From positions 1-64,000 of the forward strand of contig JABSQT010000003.1 in assembly GCA_013215715.1 (NCBI GenBank): DNA of 64,000 nt, read 5' to 3'. Shown piece after piece: positions 33,580-43,943 of the stretch. The position numbers and the translations under genes are program-made. The notes beneath the pieces are model-generated. The model made no database searches and was not told the origin of the DNA. It was given only the letters and a program-made list of their open reading frames with translations. Position 1 is the stretch's first letter, and each line of letters opens with the position of its first letter. Source of the stretch: Mycoplasmatales bacterium (GTDB taxonomy: Bacteria; Bacillota_I; Bacilli_A; Mycoplasmatales; Metamycoplasmataceae).

Positions 33580-34545
33580 ATGGAGAAATTTGAATTTAGA
33601 AGTTACAATCAATTACAATTCATCACATCAATGAATAGTAATTTCATAATTATTAAACTAAATAATTTATCGGGAAATTTAGAAGATATTAAAAAAACTG
33701 TATATAGCGAACTTAAGAAGAAATATTTAGACCAACCAGGAGTTTACTTCCTGAGATTAGAAGATGGATACTACATTGGAGAAACAAGGGAATTAAGTAC
33801 GCGTTTAAAAACGCATATAAAAAATAAAGATATTCGTTCAATTACAGTAGCAACTTATAAAGCTGATATTGATAGATTGGAAAAAGAACAAATAAGAGAT
33901 CTAGAATCATTGCTGATTACTTATGCTGAAGATTATGGATTAATGTTAGGTGGAGAACTAAAAAATAAGAAAAAAGAAAATCGGAAAGTTGAGAATATTC
34001 TAAATAGTAGAGAAAATACTATTTACGCAAAGTATATTTGAGATAAAATTTCTTATTTAAACTTAAAAGATATTTTAGAAGATAAACAAACAATTGAACA
34101 TATGCAAGAAGTCGTTGATGAATCAGAAGAAGAAGCAATAATCGAGGGAAACAATGATCATCAACCAAAAATTAGGGTAAAACATGATTGAAGAAATACG
34201 GTTAATATGAAAATACAAACCGTAGACCATGAACACCCAATCTTTAAATACATACCATATAGAAAAATCGTTACAAAAGCTTACGATAAAACGAATCTTG
34301 AAATTTTTAATAAAGAATTTGCTTTCAAAGCTTTATTTAGATATTTATATGAAAACAGAGGCAATGGTGGGATTGATATTGAATTAACAAAAGGAAAAAG
34401 AGATAGAGGTTGAATCACTGCTGGTACTCTAGCTTATTTAAGAATTGAAACCAATGGAGAAGCAAGAGGTAATCTTATGGATGCGCCACTCAATAGAACT
34501 GAAGTTGAGAAATTAATTAAGGACTTTATAGAAAAAAACTACTAA
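33580..34545 (+). CDS. GIY-YIG endonuclease, possible restriction enzyme partner
   Basis: 321 residues with GAAAGGA upstream. Residues about 52-70 read GVYFLRLEDGYYIGETREL, the GIY-YIG signature, followed by Arg in STRLKTH. The C-terminal 200 residues are unassigned. GIY-YIG domains occur in type II restriction enzymes such as the Eco29kI group, which fits a position divergent from a cytosine methyltransferase. It is separated from that gene only by the inverted-repeat segment. It ends in a hairpin shared with the convergent gene. Confidence 0.75.
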
Positions 34546-34560
34546 TTAATAGTAGTTTTT
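34535..34560. terminator. Bidirectional terminator
   Basis: AAAAACTACT and AGTAGTTTTT form a stem overlapping the stop of the GIY-YIG gene and touching the stop of the convergent gene at 34559. Confidence 0.75.
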
Positions 34561-35458
34561 ATAATTCTTCAAATTTAATAAAATTAACAATATTGCTATC
34601 AGTTTTGAATTTTTTGATGTATTCAGACTTATCATTTTTATTATATGAAACTATATTAATTACTTTATAGTGTTCCTTTATTTTATTTATTAGTGCCGAA
34701 TCACCTTGATAAGAAAATCCAAATATAGAAATTTCTTCATTTTTAGTTTCGATTATTTCAAATGAATTTTTTAAATAAAATGAAGCGTCATTTAAATTTA
34801 GAAAAGCATATTCATTATATTTTTCTGGTAGATCTCCAAGCATTTCAATTCATGCTTTACCATGTATTTTTATCTTTTCTTTTCTTTGTTTAATCTCTTC
34901 ATCAATAACTTTAATGGTTTCATCAACAAATTTAGACTTATCTTTTATACTTGGTATTAAAATAATTGAATAATTAATGTTGTCTTGAGATTTAAAAAAT
35001 CTACCATGAAGAAAATGAACATTTTTTACATTATTAAATTGATAGTTAGTTGTAAATATATTTTCATAAGATTCTAACTTTTGCTTTATTTCTTTATTAT
35101 ATTTTTTTACACCAATACAAAATGGTGAAACAACGACAGTTGAAAACAACATTCAAATATCCAATGTTCTATTTCAAATCATATCAATGCTATTTTTATT
35201 CATTTGTAATCAAACATATGGGATGAGAATATTTTTTTCTATATCAAAACTATTTGTTCTATCCATTTCTTCAATAAACATATTTATCATCGTATTTACA
35301 TAATCAAAATTCTTTCCATCAGTAGTTACTCCTTCTATTTCACCCGTTGTAAATCTACCTCATTGTTTTAATAGTTCTTCTTTGTACTTAGCTAATTTAA
35401 ATCCTGGATTATTTTTTATAAATGCACCATTTCCAACTAATATATCTTTATTTTTCAT
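34559..35458 (-). CDS. SIR2/AbiH-like protein
   Basis: 299 residues. Three features fit the SIR2-fold/AbiH group: a GNGAF start (about 9-13), FTTNYQFNN followed about 10 residues later by HFLHGRF (about 136-156), and ISIFGFSYQGDSALINKI near the C-terminus (about 243-260). Such proteins act in abortive infection or NAD depletion; no further NADase residues were assigned. TATTAT lies 5-7 bases before the ATG, so it is probably leaderless. It is divergent from the HNH gene at 35513 across 54 bases. Confidence 0.55.
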
Positions 35459-35512
35459 ATAAAAATAATACAGTATATGTTTATTTGTTTTTAAAGCATT
35501 TATAATATTTTC

Positions 35513-36580
35513 ATGACTATAAAGAAAATAAAATTAGTATGCGATAAATTTAATATTGATTTCAATAATATTGAAAGACAAAAATTCAGCAATCCTTATG
35601 GAAATTTCATTGCAAAAATAGATATTCTTTTTAAAGAATATAATCAAAATATTCTAAAAGCTAAAATTAATGAAAATCATTTTGTATTCGAGTATTTCCC
35701 AAATCAATATAAAATAGGTAAAAACCAAACATGACACTACATATATAATGGTTTATTTTTTCTAGGGCTTATTAAGGATAGGAATTATGAAGATGATAAA
35801 ATCACTAGCGGATTACATATACCGGAGATAACACAATTTAATTCATTGAAAGAATACATAAATTCTTCAGTGGCTAACGATAATATCTCTCGAAATTTTA
35901 AGCAAGATCCAGAATGATTTAAGAAATTAATAGTCGGCTCAATATATAGCTATAGCATCAAAAAGAAAATTAATTCTTCGATTTTTCATCAAGAGCATAT
36001 ACTAAAATTCAAAGAAAAACGCTATACCTCAAAATATGAGAATATGTTTGAAACATTATATAACATAGTAACTAATAATATTTTATTGATCGATGAGAAT
36101 GATAAGAAAAAATTAAATAAATTTGCAGAACGTTTGACAACAAAATCAAGAAAAGAAATAAAGAAAGCCCTTTCTGAAAAGAGCGAAGAAACTAGGACTA
36201 TCGAAAGACTAAGAAGACAATTTTCAAAAGATTTAGAACAAGAATTCAAAAGCTACGAAAAATTAATGTTAAATGTTATTGATGAATATGCGAAAACATT
36301 TGATATCAACATAAAAATGACCAAAACAGATAAGGCGCATATAATCCCTGTTTGATATTTAGTTAAGCAAAAACGTTGAGATGATATTGCGAACCCCAAT
36401 AATGGTTTGATACTCGATCCCAATACACACAGATTATTTGATAAAGATAAAAATACAACAATAAAAGATAATAAAATATATAATAATTATCATGAATTCA
36501 TCATTAATGATAAATTCTTAAATCCTGAAAGACAACAATTTATCGATGAGTGAATTGAAAAATGGAAAGAATTCAAATAA
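35513..36580 (+). CDS. HNH endonuclease (HNH_2-like), candidate restriction enzyme
   Basis: 355 residues. Residues about 275-315 read KAHIIPVWY, then NPNNGLILDPNTHRLFD, the HNH pattern His-Ile-Ile...Asn-Gly-Leu-x-Leu...His-x-x-Phe-Asp seen in many HNH restriction enzymes. The N-terminal 270 residues are unassigned and may bind DNA. TATAAT at 35501-35506 lies 6 bases before the ATG (leaderless). A small membrane-protein gene follows 15 bases downstream in the same operon; no methyltransferase is directly adjacent. Confidence 0.75.
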
Positions 36581-36595
36581 AGAAAGGAGTTTACA

Positions 36596-36943
36596 ATGGT
36601 ATATGAAGTTTGATTTATAAGTTTTGGTTCCTTATTTATAGTTGGCGCCCTTTTTAATATTTCTAGTCACATAAAAGGTATAAAGAAACTGAAGAAGCAT
36701 AACCCCAATAAAATACGTACTAAAGATGGCTTGATTTTAATGCTATCTAACAATATTAATTCTTATAGATTTTGGAAAGAAGAAATTAAAGAGGAATCGA
36801 GCGAGAAACACGAAGAGAACAGTAAAAAGATAATAACTAAATGAGCATATTTTGTGAAAATAGATTTCGTTCACCCTATAGAAAAAGAAAATTCTAAAAT
36901 TTATGAGATTACTAGTTATGAATTTGATTTACATACAAATTAA
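36596..36943 (+). CDS. Small membrane protein downstream of the HNH gene
   Basis: 115 residues with AAAGGAG before the ATG. One hydrophobic helix (about 4-24), then a basic stretch and a charged polar domain. Co-transcribed with the HNH nuclease and ended by a strong hairpin. Could be an immunity or membrane-effector partner; function unknown. Confidence 0.6.
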
Positions 36944-36966
36944 AAAAGCAAGCACTGCTTGCTTTT
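36944..36966. terminator. Bidirectional terminator
   Basis: AAAAGCAAGC - ACT - GCTTGCTTTT between the convergent small membrane gene and the recombinase gene (stop at 36972). Confidence 0.8.
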
Positions 36967-36971
36967 ATTTT

Positions 36972-37703
36972 TTAAAATATCTTATAAATCTCAACATCCT
37001 CACTGTTTCTCTTTATATAACCAACAGTAGTTTCAATATTGCTATGACCCATTGAAAGTGATATGTCATAGATATTAATACCTTTTTCAAAACAATACTT
37101 TGCATATCCCCTTCTAAACATATGAGGAGAAAGCTTTCTAGACTTATCTAAAAGATTTATCTTGTTGTATAAGTTCTTATACCCAAAAGGGAAAAGAACT
37201 TCCTGAGAAACGCTTAAATACTCTTTTAGCTCCTCAAGTAATCATTCTGATATCTTAACCTTTCTTTGTCTCCTACCTTTTCCGAATATATGAAGTTCAT
37301 TATTCTTTATATCCTCTTTCTTAAGATTCAATAATTCAGAAGATCTTATTCCAGTTTCAAAAAGTAATCTTACAATGATTCTTTTTTGAAACCCCATTCT
37401 AGTTTTTCTGTTGATACTACTTATATATTCCTTATATTCTTCAAATGAAACGAAGTCTTTAACTAAGACTTCTTTCCTTGGTAATTCTATTTCTTTATAT
37501 CTCTCATCTTTAAGAAACTTATAATAACTTTTAATGGCGGATATCATAAGTCTCTTTGTATTTATTGAAATATTCTCACTTGCTAGTAACATGCTTTTAT
37601 AATCTAATTTATACCTTTCTAATAATTCAGCATATTTTATATATATTTCAATTGTTCTATATGAATAGTTCTTTATTTTTTCTAAAAATTTTTTGTACGT
37701 CAT
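36972..37703 (-). CDS. Tyrosine recombinase (XerC/D-like integrase)
   Basis: 243 residues. The N-terminal SAM-like domain (about 1-90) is followed by the catalytic domain with all main residues: Arg in ETGIRSSELLNL (about 121), Lys in the beta-hairpin GKGRRQRKV, His-x-x-Arg in HMFRR (about 195-198), His in GHSNIETT (about 218) and the nucleophile Tyr in TVGYIK (about 227). Full length for a small mollicute Xer-type recombinase; relatives in mycoplasmas invert DNA to switch surface proteins or restriction genes. It is the best local candidate to act on the inverted repeats at 33455-33566 and 40359-40466. TATTATTTAAATATG at its start suggests a leaderless mRNA. Confidence 0.9.
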
Positions 37704-37794
37704 ATTTAAATAATAAAAAAGACTAAATAGTATTTGTATTATTTATTAATTTAACAAACATACAAAATCACGTATATTTAATTCATATGATTAA

Positions 37795-37818
37795 TTTACA
37801 CAAATAATTTTGTGTAAA
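37795..37818. promoter_or_regulatory. Palindrome in the leader of the Asn-rich peptide gene
   Basis: TTTACACAAA - TAAT - TTTGTGTAAA, a perfect 10-bp inverted repeat 19 bases before the ATG at 37838 and just after a TATGAT box. It could be an operator or an mRNA hairpin hiding the GGGGGA ribosome binding site. Confidence 0.55.
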
Positions 37819-37837
37819 AAATAAGGGGGAACTAACT

Positions 37838-37960
37838 ATGAGTAAAAATATAAATAATCATAAAGCTAATGTTAAAAATCATAATAATGTTAATCAAAGC
37901 CACAATAACAAAGATTACAATGATGCAAATAACAATAGAGCAAATCAAAAGAATAAATAA
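37838..37960 (+). CDS. 40-residue Asn/Lys/His-rich peptide
   Basis: AAGGGGGA precedes the ATG, a palindrome and TATGAT box lie upstream, and a clean terminator starts 5 bases after the stop: a complete small transcription unit. About 40% of residues are Asn, the rest mostly Lys, His, Ser and Asp; there are no hydrophobic runs, so it is likely disordered and soluble. Divergent from the recombinase gene. Function unknown; a regulator, chaperone-like or anti-restriction peptide are only guesses. Confidence 0.6.
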   Translation: MSKNINNHKANVKNHNNVNQSHNNKDYNDANNNRANQKNK

Positions 37961-37964
37961 GTTT

Positions 37965-37990
37965 AAAAAAATGGCATTTTGCCATTTTTT
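37965..37990 (+). terminator. Terminator of the Asn-rich peptide gene
   Basis: AAAAAATGGCA - TTT - TGCCATTTTTT. Confidence 0.8.
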
Positions 37991-38045
37991 GTATATTGCT
38001 AAAATTAATAAATAAATTTATAAACCAAAAATTATATATTTAAAT

Positions 38046-38067
38046 AAAAAAAGACCAATTGGCCTTT
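38046..38067 (-). terminator. Terminator of the methyltransferase-2 operon
   Basis: On the minus strand AAAGGCC - AATT - GGTCTTTTTTT, 14 bases after the stop of the HNH nuclease gene at 38081. Confidence 0.7.
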
Positions 38068-38080
38068 ATGTTATTTAAGT

Positions 38081-39202
38081 TTAAGAATTATTATTTCTTT
38101 CTTCTATATATTGTTGTCTTTTTTCAGTTCAGAAGAATTCATCTATATGTTTAAATTGTTCATCTGCATATTTATCGATAAAATGTTGACCCTTTTCATT
38201 TAAGGCAATCATTTCACCATTTAAATCATAAGATATATTATTGCTATCAAATTGCCTGTGTATAGACTCTATTAGCGGAATAAAGTTTTGAGGATCTTCA
38301 ATCATCTTAACCATTCTCTCATAACCTTTTTCTAGCATTAATGCTTCAACTATTTTTAGCTTAATTTTATGAACATCAATAATGTGAGCTTTTTGGAACT
38401 GTGATTTTTCTTCCAAACCAAATGGTAGATCCAAAACATACTCATCAATATTTTTACTATATCTACTTCTTGCTTTAGCAACAATATCATTGGCTTTATC
38501 AACAAAATTGTTGTACTTTCTGTAATATTGCTTAATGTTTTTTAAATACACCTTAAACTCATTTGAATTCTTCTCTGATTGCATATATTTAAATGCTGCA
38601 TGCAATTCATTGTTTAAATTAGCAAATTCTTCTAAGGATATTTCTTCTGCATTCATAGAGTGCATATCAAATAAGTTCTTTTCTGACTCTCGATGATTTT
38701 TTCTTAATTTTAAATCATCAAGCAATATTACAAAATTTTCAAAACTACTAGCACTCCCTTTTGTATCAATTATAAGTTCAGCTGCTCCAGGGTTTGAAGC
38801 TTCACCCCTAGGGTTGCTGCCTTTTATAAATGTAACTAGATTTTTAATAGAACCCGAATATTTAGTTCTATCATTAAGAAATTTATTTAAAGTTTTCAAT
38901 TCTTTTTCGTTCAGTTCGTGAAGTTCTGTTTTTCGTGTTCTGAATGGGCGCTTTATCTGACTAAAAGAATTATCTATTTCATTTAAAAAAGATTTTCTAT
39001 CTAGGTACATTTTTTCTTTTTCATCAAATCATCTTTCAGTAGTCATTGCATCAAAATCAACATGAGTAAAATTAACTCTTCAATCAAATACAATCCCCTT
39101 ATCGTTCGAAACTATATCTAGAACACCTTTGAATCTAGCGGCTTTTGTTGTATTGAAATTCCTTCTAATAATGGGAATTGAAACTTTTTTCATTTTTAAC
39201 AT
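38081..39202 (-). CDS. HNH endonuclease, likely restriction partner of methyltransferase 2
   Basis: 373 residues. The C-terminal part shows an HNH-like pattern: QKAHIIDVHKIK (about 280-291), then DPQNFIPLIESIHRQFDSN (about 309-327) and a DLNGEMIAL strand, matching His...Asn-x-x-Pro-Leu...His-x-x-Phe-Asp. The start codon shares one base with the methyltransferase stop (TAATG), so expression is tied to it. A second ATG three codons later is possible. Together they would form a type II restriction-modification pair. If the 40359-40466 switch is OFF, both genes should be silent. Confidence 0.7.
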
Positions 39203-40377
39203 TATTTATTTTCCTTAAAATTATTATTTATATTAGTCATAATACTTCTAAGAACTTCAACAGAAATTGAGTTACCACATGTATAAATCATTTTAGTTTC
39301 ATTCAAGTAATTTAGTTTGTTTACTTTTATATAATCAGATTTTTTAAATCCCATATATGCATAAGCCTCTTCTGCACCAATTTTCCTAATTTTTCCATTG
39401 TATTCAAATTTAATCCTTGAATTAGCTCCTGAAGCCGTTAATGTTGGTCCTGTAAAATTAGAATCATAAACATATGCTTCTGAATTGAATGTTGAGTAGT
39501 TAATTAATTTAGCTTTATTAATATTTGATTTAGTTCACTTATATTCAGTTAAATCAAATTTATCCAATGCTGGTAAAAAATCTTTTCTAGTTGGTTCATC
39601 ATTCAAAATCTTATTCATTGATTTCGGTTTTTTATTCCCAACTGGTAGTTCAACTTTCTCATTCAACGTTGAAATCATGAATGTTCTTCTTCTTGCTTGT
39701 GAAGAACCAAAGTCTCCAGCGTTCAAGATTCTTAAATCATTTTTATAACCCAATGATTCAAGTTTCATCATTCATTCATCTAACTCTTCAGCATTTACTT
39801 TATGAGTTAAAGCAACAACATTCTCCATAAGAAGATATTTTGGTAAATCTTCTTTTTTAGAAGTGTCTAATGCTTTTTCTATTTCTCATAGTAATCCTGA
39901 ACGAGTTTGAGAATCTCTACCCATTCCTTTTTGTTTACCTTGCTGAGATAAATCTTGACAAGGGAAAGAATAAGTTAATAGATCTATATCCGAGAGACCT
40001 CTTTCGAATAGAGTTCTTACATCAAAGATATTCCCTTCTTGTTCGGACATCTTTACAGCTGTATAAACTATTCTTATTTCATCTAAGTGTTTCTTGTATC
40101 AAAAACCTCTCTTCACTGGTTCTTTTGAATTCATAGATAGTGTTTTTGATTCAAGATAATCAATCATTGTTTGTAATTCAATTTTATGATTTATCTTGTT
40201 TAGTGTGAACCCATTGTGGATTGCTTGATATGAAACTATGGCAGGAATATATCATTCTGCCATACCCGATATTTCATATGGAATTTTTTCATCTCTTAAT
40301 GCTTTTCTTTGGGCACCAATACCCGCAAATGCTTCAAATACTTTTAATTTCGTTCCGTTAACCTTGGTTAGGGTAAT
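39202..40377 (-). CDS. DNA (cytosine-5) methyltransferase 2, no start codon in the present orientation
   Basis: About 391 codons with C5-MTase motifs: I (FEAFAGIGAQ, about 13-22), IV (SFPCQDLSQQ with the Cys nucleophile), VI (LLMENVVAL), VIII (QARRRTFMIS) and a TCGNSISVE motif X. The frame runs upstream to a TAG at 40384-40386 without any ATG, GTG or TTG; the position where methyltransferase 1 has its start region reads ATT at 40377. The missing ATG, with promoter and ribosome binding site, is on the other arm of an inverted repeat at 40437-40466, pointing away. Inversion would give an in-frame start (Met-Asp-Lys-Thr-Lys-Val...). So the gene is intact but appears switched off. Confidence 0.85.
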
Positions 40378-40466
40378 TTTTTTAACCTAAAAAATAGAAT
40401 ATAAAAACCTATTATTGTATAATTTCATGGAAAAAGAGGTTAAAAAAATGGACAAAACCAAGGTTA
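40359..40466. promoter_or_regulatory. Candidate invertible promoter/RBS/start-codon segment of methyltransferase 2 (OFF orientation)
   Basis: Two 30-base arms (40359-40388 and 40437-40466) are inverted repeats: TAACCTTGGTT and ATTTTTTTAACCT are identical, with most of the 6 bases between them differing. The 48-base centre holds TATAAT (40418-40423) on the plus strand; GAGGT at 40436-40440 and ATG at 40448 follow in the right arm, all directed away from the methyltransferase. On inversion ATG GAC AAA ACC AAG GTT joins the methyltransferase frame exactly. The core AACYAAGGTTA is shared with the methyltransferase-1 switch. Confidence 0.7.
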
Positions 40467-40473
40467 TGTCCGT

Positions 40474-42168
40474 TTATTTTAATAAATCTTCTATATATTC
40501 CTTAATAACTCTTCTCCGCTCAGTTGTAAAATATTTATACGCTGATAAAAATGAATCCATATTCTTTTTTTCTATGTGTTTTTCTATTCTTTCATTAAGA
40601 ATTAATAATTGTTTAAATTGCTCCATGTCATATTTGCCCTCTTCTTCTTTTTGCATAGATATAGTCTTAGCAATTTCTTTAATTTTTAATCTCTTATCAT
40701 CTTTTTTAATGAATGAATGAAGCATCTCATCTTTTTTACTTCTATTTAATTCTTTTTGAATTAAACAAAGATTACCTATATCATTCCTTAGAAATATATC
40801 CACACCCAATTTTTTTAGCGTTGATTGTGGAACAATATGATCAATTTCGAATTTTGTTGTTATGTGTTTTTTTTGAATTTGTTCATAATGTATATAAAAT
40901 AATGATCATAACCATTTTTTATGCTTATCTTTTCCTGGATTTTTTTCTATATTACCAATAATTTCTCGTGAAATTATTGTATCTAAATCTTGCGTGGTCG
41001 TTCCAGCTTTTATATCATCCATAAGTTCATCAACAATTTTATTGGTGGTTGAAGAAGCTCTATTGGATATAAGTTGAAATAAAAATCATTTCATTGTTCA
41101 CTCATTTGTTAGTTGTTTAGGATTTAAATAATTTGCTACAACTATTGATCCAATAAGTGCACTAGATTGCAATGCACTTGCATTGATATCTTTTGCATTA
41201 TTTGAATTTATATTTCTTTGATAAATCTCACGGATAGAAGATTCAGTTTTATTTAATGCTTTTATTATTTTGTTTATGTATTTTTCTAATAATTCTTCAT
41301 TAAAAATTTTTGTTATTGAATTATATTCTATTGTTTTTGAAAAATTATTTAATAGATTCTTTAACATCAAATCTTTTTTATATTCTATCTTGAGAGTGGA
41401 TGCAGTAGTTGAATAGGCAACTTGATATCCTCACTCTTTCACAAAACTATTTGGAGAATCTTTTTTGGAAGATGGGAAAATCTTTTGTGCTGAATCACTT
41501 TTGGAGAAGGTATATATTGCATAAGTGAGTATTTCATAAATCGTAGTTTTTTCTTGATTGGAGGTTTCCAAACCAATACTTTTATATTGCCTAGTTGTAT
41601 TTTCAACAAAATCTTCGAATTTTTCTAAAAAATCTTTCGAAAGATTTTTGGCATTTATTTCATATTCACCTCCAAAAGACGCTAGTTTTTCAAAGTTATT
41701 TAATTTTACTCCTTTATTATTAATATTTCTAAACAGCGTTTCTGCTTCAGAACGTGTACCCTTAAATAAAGCTGCAGGTATCATAACATCATATCTTTCC
41801 AATATCTCATCCTCATTTTTAAAGAAATTAAGAATTGAAGATGTTCTTTGTAATCCATCAAATAATTGAATCTCATTTGTTGTTTTATCACAAAATAAAA
41901 AAATATTTGGCATTGGTTCAGTCACATTATCTTTGTCACCAATAATACAATTCTTGATAAATTCATCTTTATTCTTTTGTTTTCAAACTAACCCTCTTTG
42001 CACTTTGGGAATAAATATCTTTTCACTCCCTCCAATCCTTTTTACCATCTTGTAATAATTTTTTAAAGATAATACACCATAAGCAACCTTCACAGTTTTA
42101 TCTTCTATAACCTCTCTTAAATTCCTTTGATTGCTAGATTTTTTAAAATCACTATTTACAAAAAACAT
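40474..42168 (-). CDS. DUF262 protein with C-terminal HNH (GmrSD-like)
   Basis: 564 residues, AAAGGAG upstream. The DUF262 part has IFIPKVQRGLVW (about 51-62) and FDGLQRTSSI (about 94-103); the nuclease part has FEIDHIVPQSTL (about 440-451) with GNLCLI downstream, an HNH/DUF1524-like core. Domain order matches GmrSD-type modification-dependent endonucleases but the sequence differs clearly from the DUF262 protein at 29469, so the window holds two separate members. It ends against the methyltransferase-2 switch, whose promoter in the present orientation runs antisense into this gene. Confidence 0.8.
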
Positions 42169-42295
42169 TTTTTTCTCCTTTAAACTTATTCAAATATATT
42201 TTCGCATAAAAAAAATATAAATATGTAAAGTTTTTTATACATATAAGATAATTTTTAAAAAAAGAAAATTGGGTAACTTTAAATTTTAAAGTGTG

Positions 42296-42301
42296 TATAA
42301 T
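42296..42301 (+). promoter_or_regulatory. -10 box of the ImmA-like/membrane protein operon (leaderless)
   Basis: TATAAT six bases before the ATG at 42308, which argues against the longer GTG-initiated frame that would include the promoter. Confidence 0.6.
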
Positions 42302-42307
42302 ATTTTT

Positions 42308-42718
42308 ATGAACTTTGATAATTTTAAAAAACATTTGAAAAATACTATTGAATCATTTGGCGGAAATAAAAATAGCTTTTTTTCTGCTTCTCAAGTAATT
42401 GAATTGATCAATAAAAAAGATTTCTTAGTAATGGTTAAAAAGGGATTAGAAAAAGATATCATTGCTTTTACAGTCCCTAATAACAAAATGATAGTTGTTA
42501 ACCATGATATTATGGGGGAGCAAGAGATTGAAAGTAATCTTTCAAAATATTTATTATTGCATGAATATTTTCATATTTTAGAGAGCACATATGCACCATT
42601 AAGAACAAAAGAATCTAAGAATAAATTTTTTGAACAAGCTGACAAATTTGCATCAACTATTTTTAATTTCTATAATTTAGAAATTCCAGAGGACGTTAAT
42701 TTCGATGAAGAAAGTTAG
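42308..42718 (+). CDS. ImmA/IrrE-like zinc metallopeptidase
   Basis: 136 residues. HEYFH (HExxH, about residues 85-89) with ADKFAST about 25 residues later fits the ImmA/IrrE group, where the two His and a downstream acidic residue bind zinc. Such peptidases cleave repressors or activate effectors on a damage or phage signal. Unlike ImmA it has no helix-turn-helix repressor beside it; instead its 3' end overlaps a membrane-protein gene by 14 bases. That pairing suggests the peptidase controls or processes the membrane protein. Confidence 0.75.
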   Translation: MNFDNFKKHLKNTIESFGGNKNSFFSASQVIELINKKDFLVMVKKGLEKDIIAFTVPNNKMIVVNHDIMGEQEIESNLSKYLLLHEYFHILESTYAPLRTKESKNKFFEQADKFASTIFNFYNLEIPEDVNFDEES

Positions 42719-43904
42719 AAGTTTTTTTCTAAACTTTTTTTTAATTACTCGTTCACAATTTTGAATAATATTTTTTTCTTTTGTTCTGGTTATAGGATTT
42801 TTAATGTATGGCGGAATTTTACACTCAAAAGGTATTACTTATAACAAAAAAATAAGTGGAGCTTTTTTAACCGTTGATGCTCTAGTTACAGGTGCAACAA
42901 TAACATTAATTACATTTACAAATATTTCCGCTATGTCATCTGGCTCCGCTTCAATTTATAAAAATATTTATTGGAAGGCTAAGAAACTAACGAAAAAGTC
43001 ACGATGGATTGATAGAGTTGCTTGAAATATTACGGGTGGCTTTATTAGACCACATTGTTCTATCATAATAAGTATATCTACAACGTTTGTAACAGTAATG
43101 TCATATCTTTTTATTGATCGTCATAATTCTTATTTATGATTTCAATCCATAATATTTTTGACAATTACTTTTTGAACTTTTCTAGGAACTCTTACAAGAT
43201 ATTGCTTATTTAATAAATATCCACTTAGAACTACTTCAAAATTTCTTTTAGAATATTATTGCCAAAAAGTAGTTAAGGATAAAAGTGTTATACATATAAA
43301 TAAATTTAATAATTATATAAATTTCTTTAGAGCTACTCAAAATTTTGAGTTAATGATTGAAGTTTTAAGACGTTTTACAATTGATAAAGAGATGCTTAAT
43401 GTTGAACCTTTGAAAAAAAGCAACAAAGATGTTATGAGTTCTTTAGATACTCATGGCAATATTTTCAAAACAGTTGATGGAAAATGAAGTAACATGAACT
43501 TTATTCACCCTTCATGTGTAAATGCTAACAAAGATAATTCTATTTTATTATTAATGTATAACATTCGTTCTCAACTTGAATGAAATGAAAAGGAAAATTG
43601 AAAATGAGAAGCATCAAAGAGAATAATTGTTGATAATTTAAAAGAGCAAGAGCTATTAATAATTCAAAAAATAGAATACCAATTATTTTTAGCTGCTAGA
43701 AATGGTGAAAAAGCCATTGATGGAGATGCCATACAAGAATTAATTAAAACTCAAAAAAATTTAAAAGCTAATATGGTAATTTGAACAAATAGTATTTTAG
43801 ATGAATCAAGTGAAGAAGAGAGACAAGCTGATCTTGATATAATTAAAGAGAATTCAAATGCGGATTGAATGAAAAAAACCATTGAAGTTGACCTAAAAGA
43901 ATAA
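42705..43904 (+). CDS. Membrane protein coupled to the ImmA-like peptidase
   Basis: 399 residues starting within the peptidase gene. Four hydrophobic helices in the first 175 residues, then a cytoplasmic charged domain with many Trp from TGA and a helical, acidic C-terminus. No transporter or pore motif recognised. The coupling to a metallopeptidase fits a protease-triggered membrane effector or a membrane sensor. Ends at a strong terminator followed by a remnant of the helicase 3' end. Confidence 0.7.
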
Positions 43905-43911
43905 TCTATAG

Positions 43912-43937
43912 AACTCAAGAATAATCTTGAGTTTTTT
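43912..43937 (+). terminator. Terminator
   Basis: AACTCAAGA - ATAA - TCTTGAGTT followed by TTTT; the same AAGAATAATCTT loop motif recurs at 55591 and, in varied form, at 58935. Confidence 0.8.
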
Positions 43938-43943
43938 GCGTAA

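Noticed and set aside
36972-37703. Prophage integrase with flanking prophage
   Set aside because: No phage structural genes, att-like direct repeats or tRNA target are visible nearby; a stand-alone Xer-type recombinase fits better.
40448-40720. Plus-strand ORF starting Met-Asp-Lys-Thr-Lys-Val
   Set aside because: Beyond the inverted-repeat arm it is antisense to the DUF262-HNH gene; its start is better explained as the displaced start of methyltransferase 2.
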